NCBI GenBank assembly: GCA_002482775.1
Contig: DLGQ01000082.1
Coordinates: 21,674-26,864 of the forward strand
Direction: 5' to 3'
Origin: Flavobacteriales bacterium UBA7690
Lineage (GTDB): Bacteria > Bacteroidota > Bacteroidia > Flavobacteriales_F > PHOS-HE28
Length of the DNA stretch: 5,191 bases
The position numbers were made by a program, and so were the translations under genes. A model generated the notes under the pieces. That model saw only the letters and a list, made by a program, of their open reading frames with translations. It ran no database searches and had not been told where the DNA came from. Shown in pieces: positions 1 through 5,191 of the stretch (the first letter of the stretch is position 1; the number at the start of each line of letters is the position of its first letter).

Positions 1-2429
1 TCCCCCCGCCGCAAACCGGTTCGTACACCATCAGCACCTGCGGAACGAACACGTGCGACACACGCCTTTGGCTGTACGACATGAACTGCGCGCAACTGGT
101 GTTGAGCGACGGTATCGAAGGGGCCACCTTCGGTGATGATAACGACGGCGGCTGCGGCGAACAGGCCGTAGTGAACGCGAACATGCCTGCCGGTGTGGTC
201 CACCACATGCGCGTGGGTGATAACGCAGGCGATTGCGGCGGAGCGGTGACCGTGACGATCACCTACAACGGTCCTGTGGTGGGCTGCATGAACGCCCAGT
301 CCTGCAACTTCAATCCGTTGGCCACCATTGCTTGCACCGATTGTTGCATCGCTTTCGGCTCGTTGGAATGCCCCGATGGCCCCGATCTGATCATGAGCTC
401 TTCGGCCTTGTCCAGCAGCCTATCCATGAGCAGCGTCAACATAACGGATGCATGTGCTCCTGTGGAAGGGTGTACCAAAGGCATGGGCCTTCGCAATGTG
501 ATCCGATTCACCACACGGATCGAGAACATCGGTACCACGGATTATTACATCGGCAACCCCAACGCCCAGCCGCAGATGTTCAGCACCAACAACTGCCACG
601 GCCATGCCCACTACGAAGGGTATGCGGACTACATCCTGTTCGACCAGGGCGGCAATGCCATCCCGGTGGGCTTCAAGAACGGGTTCTGTGTGATCGATGT
701 GGGTTGTTATCCGGGAAGTACAGGCCAGTTCGGTTGTAGCAACATGGGTATCACCAAGGGCTGCTACGACATCTACAGCTCCAGCACAACGTGCAATTGG
801 ATCGATGTAACGGACGTGCCCGCAGGGACCTACACCCTTGTGTTGCGCACCAACTGGCAACGTGCACCCGACGCGTTGGGCAGGCATGAGCGCGACTACA
901 CCAACAACTTCGCCCAGGTCTGCATCAACCTCACACGGAATGAACAGAACGTGCCCTCGTTCACCGTGGTAGCCAATTGTGCGCCCTATGTGGATTGCCT
1001 CGGCCAGCCTTATGGCGATGCTCGTTTCGATTGCACCGGGGTCTGCGATGGTCCGGTGAAGCGGGGCGACCTGAACAATGATCTGGCACAGACGCAACCC
1101 GATGCCGCCACCTATGTGTCCTCCATCCTGGGAGAAGATATCTCACCCACCAACTGCAACGACTTGAACGGGGACGGATCCATTACGGTGACCGATGCTG
1201 CGCTGATGGTGAACTGCTATACCCAACGCCATATCCACGAACAGTCGGGGACCATCGTGAACTACCACCCTTGGTGCGAATTTCCACGCGGATACCTGAG
1301 TTCCCCCGATACCGTGATACTGAGCTTGGCCAACCATGACCCGGTGAACAAGACCGTGGATGTGATGGTCAAGAACCCCTCTTGCCGTTTGCTGGGTTAT
1401 GAGTTCGAGCTAAGCGGCCTTACCATTCAAACGGCCCAGAACCTCGCTCCTAGTTTGGTGGGCGACATCTCCCTGAACACTTCGTTCGGTGGTACCAAGG
1501 TCATCGGCTTGTCTTATGTCGATAGTTCCTTGTCACGGACCAACGCCTTCGTTCCACTTTGCCGCATCAGCTACCTGTCGCTCACCGATGCTTCCGTTTG
1601 TATCGCCTCCATAACTGATGTCGTGAACCAGGATGCCAACAACGTGATCACCCGTGTTGAAGGAGGTTGCCTTACCGTGCCCAATACCGTTACCGTCTCG
1701 CCCAAGGTGTGGCTCGATGGTCCTTACGAATCCCTGACCGGCCGCATGCGCGATGACCTGCGCGTGGCTTCACGTATCCCCGCATTGGAGCCGTATACGG
1801 CATTGGGGTTTGCACAAGCGGCAGGGGGTGGTGGCGAGACCGTAAGTGCACCAGTACTGGCCGTTACCGGAGACAATGCCGTGGTGGACTGGGTCCTGGT
1901 GGAACTGCGTTCGGCGAGTTCGCCAACCACTGTGGTCGCCACACGTTGCGGCCTGCTCCAAAGGGATGGTGACATCGTAGCGACGGATGGCACCGGCCCA
2001 CTGCAGTTCCAGGCCACGCCCGGAACGAGCTATTTCGTTGCTGTGCGCCACCGCAACCACTTGGGCGTGATGACCAGCACCAGCCGTGAACTGGCGTCTG
2101 CACCAGTGGTAGTGGACTTCCGTACGACCGCAACTTCTGTACACGGTACCAATGCTCGCAAGAACCTTGGCGGTGCCATGGCGATGTGGGCCGGCAATAC
2201 CAAGGTGGATAACGTGGTGCTCTACACCGGCCAGAACAACGACCGTGATCCCATCCTCCTGATAATCGGTGGTGTGGTCCCGACCAACGTGGTAGAAGGC
2301 TACTACTTGGAAGATGCCAACCTGAGCGGCGATGTGAAATACACCGGCTCGGCGAACGATCGTGACCTGATCCTTCAGAACATCGGCGGCTTGGTGCCTA
2401 CCAACAACCTGCCGCAACAACTGCCTTAA
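1..2429 (+). CDS. Modular secreted lysyl oxidase with dockerin-like, cohesin-like and shared C-terminal modules (5' partial)
   Basis: The reading frame is open from base 3 to the TAA at 2427-2429. The ATG at 81 is internal: the upstream codons continue the same beta-sandwich domain ([18 protein letters not shown]), so the true start lies outside the window. Numbering here takes the Met at 81 as residue 1. Domain order is: end of a Bacteroidota surface beta-sandwich (to about 64); Cys linker [12 protein letters not shown] (68-79); lysyl oxidase domain (about 97-286); Cys linker (about 300-326); dockerin-like loops (about 328-385); cohesin-like domain (about 408-534); C-terminal module (about 536-782) shared with the next gene. 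LOX oxidises the epsilon-amine of peptidyl lysine to allysine, releasing ammonia and H2O2. Essential residues are present, so activity is plausible. The signal peptide is not visible because the N-terminus is missing. No T9SS type A or B sorting domain was recognised. The physiological substrate is unknown. Confidence 0.93.
   Translation, partial: [808 protein letters not shown]
3..272 (+). other. Truncated N-terminal beta-sandwich surface domain
   Basis: The residues before the lysyl oxidase domain form a glycine- and cysteine-rich beta-sandwich with motifs [23 protein letters not shown] and [15 protein letters not shown], ending in VTITYNGP. This pattern recurs in secreted Bacteroidota multidomain proteins and resembles prepeptidase C-terminal or CUB-like adhesion folds. 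It is directly followed by the Cys linker [12 protein letters not shown] at 282-317. The domain begins upstream of the window. A binding role is inferred from family habit, not shown by the sequence. Confidence 0.6.
369..938 (+). other. Lysyl oxidase catalytic domain (copper amine oxidase, LTQ type)
   Basis: Alignment from memory with human LOX is strong along the whole domain. The copper motif CHQHYH is CHGHAH here (His173, 175, 177; codons 597-611). Cofactor Lys320 in GHKASFC aligns with Lys199 in GFKNGFC (675-677). Cofactor Tyr355 in CYDTY aligns with Tyr232 in CYDIY (774-776). The Lys-Tyr spacing is 33 residues here and 35 in human. CQWIDITDVKPGNY matches [14 protein letters not shown], and SDYTNN matches RDYTNN. 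All eight human disulfide cysteines have counterparts: C125/C131, C172/C219, C203/C209 and C228/C238. The His in human EFSHY is Asp183 here. LOX makes allysine from peptidyl lysine and needs oxygen and copper; Lys and Tyr form lysine tyrosylquinone. Bacterial LOX homologues are known but patchily distributed. Confidence 0.95.
1062..1235 (+). other. Dockerin type I-like calcium-loop pair
   Basis: Two EF-hand-like loops lie about 30 residues apart. The second, [19 protein letters not shown] (from residue 361), fits the dockerin pattern DxNxDGxxxxxDxxxLxxxx well. The first, [23 protein letters not shown] (positions 1065-1133), keeps D-x-N-x-D but has a lengthened loop with no DG step. It is preceded by a Cys linker ([18 protein letters not shown], residues 305-322). 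In Bacteroidota such pairs usually act as calcium-stabilised spacers within surface proteins rather than cellulosome parts. Calcium binding is inferred from the residues. Confidence 0.7.
1302..1682 (+). other. Cohesin-like beta-sandwich domain
   Basis: Starting at [20 protein letters not shown], the segment follows the cohesin layout. There is an opening strand, a 'VxVxxxN' strand, [11 protein letters not shown] (matching the cohesin 'gxxFxLxyD' strand), a central [11 protein letters not shown] strand, then [10 protein letters not shown] (the 'latltF' strand) and a closing GGCLTV strand. It directly follows the dockerin-like pair, the order often seen in Bacteroidota and Planctomycetes surface proteins. 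The call rests on strand pattern rather than a strict signature, so another Ig-like fold is possible. Confidence 0.55.
1686..2426 (+). repeat. Shared C-terminal module, copy 1
   Basis: The last 247 or so residues of the lysyl oxidase protein are repeated at the end of the neighbouring protease. Conserved blocks in order are GPY, [22 protein letters not shown], VDWVxVELRSA, [20 protein letters not shown], [10 protein letters not shown], GTxARKxLGG, MWAG, two copies of YTGxxNDRDxxLxxIGGxVPTN, and the ending QQLP. By hand count about 140 of 240 aligned residues match copy 2 (about 58%). I know similar C-termini from other Bacteroidota secreted proteins but not an established function. Placement at the extreme C-terminus of unrelated enzymes suggests sorting, anchoring or a common assembly role. 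Confidence 0.9.
2187..2405 (+). repeat. Tandem YTGxxNDRD dockerin-like repeats, copy 1
   Basis: Two units (2187-2288 and 2310-2405) share the core YTGxxNDRDxIL...IGGxVPTN. The second reads [19 protein letters not shown], similar to the dockerin/EF loop DxNxxGxVxxxD but with extra residues between the first half-loop and the closing Asp. The first unit has lost several loop acids ([14 protein letters not shown]), so calcium binding there is doubtful. Confidence 0.75.
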
Positions 2430-2437
2430 AGACCGCC

Positions 2438-2452
2438 ACCGGCTTGACCGGT
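2438..2452 (+). other. Short intergenic inverted repeat
   Basis: ACCGG (2438-2442) and CCGGT (2448-2452) can pair as a 5-bp GC-rich stem around a CTTGA loop, 9 bases after the first gene's stop codon. No run of T follows, so it is a poor intrinsic terminator. It could slightly stabilise the upstream mRNA end or be chance. An overlapping 8-base palindrome GGTATACC occupies 2450-2457. Confidence 0.3.
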
Positions 2453-2475
2453 ATACCTGTACTTGCTTCTCTTTG
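2444..2475 (+). promoter_or_regulatory. Weak Bacteroidota-type promoter candidate
   Basis: The Bacteroidota sigma-ABfr consensus is TTTG or TTG, then 17-23 bases, then TAnnTTTG. Here TTG lies at 2444-2446 and TCTCTTTG at 2468-2475, with 21 bases between. The -7 box misses the conserved A at its second place. The box ends 21 bases before the ATG at 2497. The match is weak, and the 67-base gap also allows read-through from the first gene. Confidence 0.22.
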
Positions 2476-2496
2476 ACGTTCCACCAGCCCCTGACC

Positions 2497-2571
2497 ATGG
2501 CCCGTTCTTTCCTGCGTACACTTCCCATTCTCGTTGCCACCGCGGTTGCACCATTTTCCATAGTTGCACAG
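2497..2571 (+). other. Signal peptide of the protease
   Basis: The N-terminus has two Arg residues (positions 3 and 7) and then a hydrophobic core [16 protein letters not shown], ending with an Ala-x-Ala-like site (I-V-A) before Gln25. This is a classical Sec signal peptidase I signal. No lipobox Cys follows, so the protein is not a lipoprotein. Gln at +1 is very common in Bacteroidota exported proteins. Confidence 0.88.
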
Positions 2572-5178
2572 ATCGAACAAGGAGGCGTTCCCGCCAGCCT
2601 TGGCCGATCATTGGACCAACCGGCCGGTGTGCGGTTGCCCAACGTGGATGTAGCTGCCCTAGCGGCGCAGGACGCCCTGAACGATAACAACAAGGCTATT
2701 CCTTGGCGCTTTGGCAAGAACCATAGCGTGAACCTGAGTCTGGAGAACTCCGGCTCGTGGACCGTGCTGGGCGACGGCACCCGTGTTTGGCGTCTGGGAC
2801 TTGAATGCCCGGATGCGTTGAGCGTGAACTTCGAGTTCCACGATTTCCGGCCCGCTCCGGGAGGCAAGGTCTTCGTCTTGGATCAATGGGGCGGATACCT
2901 CGGCGCGTTCACCTCGGCCAACGATCCTACGGGAACCCATGTGCTCGGCGTGCAAGCCGTGAAGGGACAGCGTATCACCGTGGAATACAGCATACCGGCC
3001 ACTGGACCTGTTGGCAACCTCCGCATCGGGCAGGTAACGCACGGGTACCGAGATATCTTCCGCTATTCGCGCGCCTTGGGCGAATCGGGTGCCTGCAACA
3101 ACAACGTGATCTGTGCGGAAGGTGATCCATGGAGGGACCAGATCCGCTCGGTGGCCATGATCGTGGTGGGTGGTGAAGGTGCCTGTACGGGTACGCTGAT
3201 CAACAATTGCGCGAACAACGGCACCCCCTATTTCCTTACCGCGAACCATTGCCTAGGTGGTAACGTGAGCACCTGGGTCTTCCGCTTCAACTGGAACAGT
3301 CCCACCTGCAGCCCCACCACCAACGGCACCACCACCCAGACCGTGAGCGGTGCCACCTTGCTCGCCAGCAGTGCAGGTACCGATGTGGCGCTTCTTCAAC
3401 TGAACAGCACGCCACCCGCGGCGTACAACGTGTATTACAGCGGCTGGGACCGCAGCGGTGCTTTCCCAACGGCCCAAACGTGCATCCACCATCCCTCGGG
3501 AGACATCAAGAAGATCAGCTTCGATACGAATGCACCCACACAGGTCACCTACGGCGGTGCTTCGTGCTGGCGGATCCTGAATTGGGAAGACGGCACCACC
3601 GAACCGGGCAGCAGTGGCAGCGGCCTCTGGGACCAGAACAAACGGCTGATCGGCCAACTTTTCGGAGGCACTGCCAGTTGCAGCAGTATCACCAACGACA
3701 ATTACGGTCGCCTGGACCTGAGCTTCCCGTTGCTCCAGACCTGGTTGGGGAACTGCGGGAATACCCTCAACGGATATGACCCCAACGCGCCCACTCTCGC
3801 CTTGGATGTTCAGGCTGTTTCGCTGAACGCAACCAGTGGCAACAACTGCACCGGAACGATCGCCCCTACCGTCACCGTGCGCAATGCAGGTACCTCTACG
3901 CTCACGAGCTTCCAGGTCGGGTGGGCTTTCAACACGGGGGCTTCGGGCAACGTGCCTTGGACCGGATCGCTAGCAAGTGGCGCAAGTACGAACGTCCCGC
4001 TCGGTAGCATCGCACTACCGGCAGGCCTGCTTACGCTTACGGCTACTGTTAGTGCCCCCAACGGGGGGACCGACCAGAATGGCGGGAACAACGCGGCGGC
4101 TTCCACCCTTTCCTATGGAACGAACACGGTGACCTTCAACCTGAGCACGGACCGCTATGGGGACGAGACCACCTGGCTGATCCGAAGTGGCGCCACCACC
4201 ATCGCCAGCGGTGGACCCTATGCGCGGCAAGCGAGCAACGGAGCCTATCCGCAAGCACCGATCAACCTCTGTTTGCCCGATGGATGCTACGAACTGGTAG
4301 TGAATGATTCATACCCCGATGGCATGTGCTGCGCCTACGGCAATGGGTCTTTTGCGCTGACGAATGCACAAGGTGCCGTGCTGGCTTCCGGTGGCACTTT
4401 CACCTCCAGCTCGGTGAACGCGTTCTGCGTAGAGCCAGGCGTGCTGTTGAACGCCCAAGTATTGCTCGAAGGCCCCTACGGCACCGGACCTACCATGAGC
4501 GATGCGCTACGCACCGGGAACTGGATCCCGAACACGGAACCATATACCGGCCTTGGTTTCACACACGCTGGCGGTGGTGGTGGAGAGACGGTCACCAGCG
4601 GCGTGCTCGCCGTTACGGGCACGGACGCGATCGTGGATTGGGTCTTTGTTGAATTGCGGAGTGCAGCACCGAACTACACCCGTGTGGCAACCCGCTGCGC
4701 TTTGTTGCAGCGCGACGGCGACATCGTGGACACCGACGGAACTTCAGCTTTGCGTTTCACGGTGGCCGGTGGTGTGAATTACCACGTGGTCGTGCGGCAC
4801 CGGAACCACCTCGGCGTGATGAGTGCATCTTCCTACGCCCTTTCCTCCACAGCCATCACGGTGAACTTCAAGAGTTCGGCTACCGCGACCTATGGCACGG
4901 AGGCGCGTAAGACCCTTGGTGGGGTGCAGCTGATGTGGGCTGGGGACTGCAACGCCAATGGCCAGATCCTCTACACGGGTTCCGGCAATGACCGCGACCT
5001 GGTCCTTTCGCGCATCGGCGGGACCGTCCCCACCAATTCCCAGAACGGCTACCACGGCGAAGACCTCAACCTGAACGGCAACGTGCTCTACACCGGTTCC
5101 AGCAACGACCGGGACATCATCCTCCAGAGCATCGGGGGTATCGTACCCACCAACGTGCGCAGGCAACAGCTGCCGTAA
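2497..5178 (+). CDS. Secreted lysyl endopeptidase-like (Lys-C type) trypsin-fold serine protease
   Basis: This complete gene encodes 893 residues. I chose the ATG at 2497 because it gives a clean signal peptide ([19 protein letters not shown]..., likely cut after Ala24, before Gln25). A TTG 24 bases upstream would add a non-hydrophobic tail. Order: signal peptide 1-24; propeptide about 25-194; S1-family protease about 195-417; CARDB/Ig-like domain about 432-540; Cys-rich surface domain about 542-647; shared C-terminal module about 652-893. The protease closely follows Achromobacter protease I: triad His251 (TANHC), Asp296 (GTDVALL), Ser373 (GSSGSG), and all six disulfide cysteines. Lys-C enzymes cut after lysine. 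Asp401, at the base of the specificity pocket, is kept, but two neighbouring pocket residues differ. It is likely exported and activated by propeptide removal. It lies 67 bases after the lysyl oxidase gene on the same strand, possibly co-transcribed. Confidence 0.93.
   Translation: [893 protein letters not shown]
3079..3747 (+). other. Lys-C type S1 protease domain
   Basis: Match to Achromobacter protease I from memory: [20 protein letters not shown] against [30 protein letters not shown] against [20 protein letters not shown] against [23 protein letters not shown] against [21 protein letters not shown] against [16 protein letters not shown] against SDQYGRV. The expected disulfides map to C200-C395, C206-C271 and C230-C252. 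Extra cysteines are at 238, 329, 357 and just after the domain at 420, allowing one or two added disulfides. The pocket Asp225 is kept as Asp401. Trp169 is Tyr352 and His210 is Phe390. Confidence 0.93.
3790..4116 (+). other. CARDB/Ig-like domain of the protease
   Basis: The sequence has the seven-strand look of CARDB domains. It opens with [20 protein letters not shown], then [20 protein letters not shown] (the hallmark 'VRNxGTxxxxxFxVxW' strand), then [33 protein letters not shown]. Such domains are common spacers and adhesion modules between catalytic and sorting parts of Bacteroidota exoenzymes. A substrate-binding role is possible but not shown. Confidence 0.75.
4120..4437 (+). other. Cys-rich [15 protein letters not shown] surface domain
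   Basis: This block reads [21 protein letters not shown], then [38 protein letters not shown] (positions 4261-4374), and closes with VNAFCVEPG. The GCYxxxxxDSYxDGxCCxYGxGS signature is a familiar beta-sandwich in Bacteroidota secreted proteases and adhesins, often just upstream of the sorting region. The acidic loop with paired Cys suggests metal binding plus disulfides, as inference. The precise function is not known to me. Confidence 0.75.
4450..5175 (+). repeat. Shared C-terminal module, copy 2
   Basis: This is the counterpart of the module ending the upstream lysyl oxidase protein, colinear from GPY to the terminal QQLP with only small gaps. Invariant blocks include [53 protein letters not shown], MWAG and the paired YTGxxNDRD units. 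The proteins upstream of the module (LOX/cohesin versus protease/CARDB) are unrelated, so the module moved or duplicated as a unit. By-eye divergence of about 42% at protein level argues for an old duplication or separate recruitment rather than a recent copy. Confidence 0.9.
4936..5154 (+). repeat. Tandem YTGxxNDRD dockerin-like repeats, copy 2
   Basis: Two units (4936-5037 and 5059-5154) read [20 protein letters not shown] and [19 protein letters not shown], each followed by IGGxVPTN. Both keep D-x-N-x-N-G-x-[IV], the first half of a dockerin/EF calcium loop, but the closing Asp sits some residues later, inside NDRD. This copy is the better preserved of the two in the window. The overall layout (two loops about 40 residues apart, hydrophobic LxxIGG helix after each) mirrors a dockerin. 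Confidence 0.78.
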
Positions 5179-5191
5179 GGGATCACTTCGT

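Noticed and set aside
81..83. ATG at 81 as the start of the lysyl oxidase gene
   Set aside because: The frame stays open to the window edge and the residues before it ([16 protein letters not shown]) belong to the same domain; there is no signal peptide after this Met.
420..1097. A 225-codon minus-strand open frame under the lysyl oxidase domain
   Set aside because: It overlaps a strongly conserved catalytic domain on the other strand and has no recognisable family motif.
2473..2475. TTG as start codon of the protease
   Set aside because: The ATG at 2497 starts a textbook signal peptide, and the added eight residues are non-hydrophobic. The TTG also falls within the candidate -7 promoter box.
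2438..2475. Intrinsic terminator between the two genes
   Set aside because: The stem is only 5 bp and no T-run follows it.
1770..2867. A 365-codon open frame on the minus strand across both genes
   Set aside because: It lies antisense to the shared C-terminal module, the intergenic gap and the protease signal peptide and propeptide, all of which make clear protein sense on the + strand. Its product is Arg/His-rich with no recognisable domain. It is a by-product of GC-rich codon use.
1..5191. RNA genes, CRISPR arrays, insertion sequences or phage genes
   Set aside because: Nearly the whole window is covered by the two coding regions. No short regular direct repeats, tRNA-like folds, transposase motifs or terminal inverted repeats were seen.

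Overview
The window holds two large genes on the + strand, 67 bases apart. Both encode secreted, multidomain, cysteine-rich proteins of the kind found in Bacteroidota. Clues to that phylum are the '[12 protein letters not shown]' linker (the GCxDxxAxNYNPxA type), the 'DCxGxxxGxAxxDxCGxC'-like linker, the DxYPDGxCCxYGxGS surface domain and a signal peptide ending in VA-Q. By eye the DNA is GC-rich (over 50%). That suggests one of the GC-rich Flavobacteriales-like lineages rather than a typical AT-rich Flavobacterium, but lineage below phylum is inference.

Region 1 (1-2429) is the 3' part of a gene that starts outside the window. In order it encodes the end of a beta-sandwich surface domain, a Cys linker, a complete lysyl oxidase (LOX) catalytic domain, a second Cys linker, a dockerin-like calcium-loop pair, a cohesin-like beta domain and a C-terminal module of about 240 residues. 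The LOX domain keeps the three copper histidines, the Lys/Tyr pair that forms the quinone cofactor and all eight disulfide cysteines of animal LOX.

Region 2 (2430-2496) is a short intergenic stretch with a small hairpin and a weak Bacteroidota-type promoter candidate.

Region 3 (2497-5178) is a complete gene for a secreted serine protease of the lysyl endopeptidase (Achromobacter protease I, Lys-C) type. It has a signal peptide, a propeptide, the catalytic domain, a CARDB/Ig-like domain, a Cys-rich surface domain and the same C-terminal module as the first protein (about 58% identical by hand count).

Two extracellular enzymes that both act on lysine side chains or lysyl bonds therefore sit side by side with a shared C-terminal module. 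A reasonable but unproven reading is that both are exported and held at the cell surface or in the matrix by this module. There the oxidase could crosslink or modify protein lysines while the protease cuts after lysines. The last 13 bases (5179-5191) are too short to interpret.
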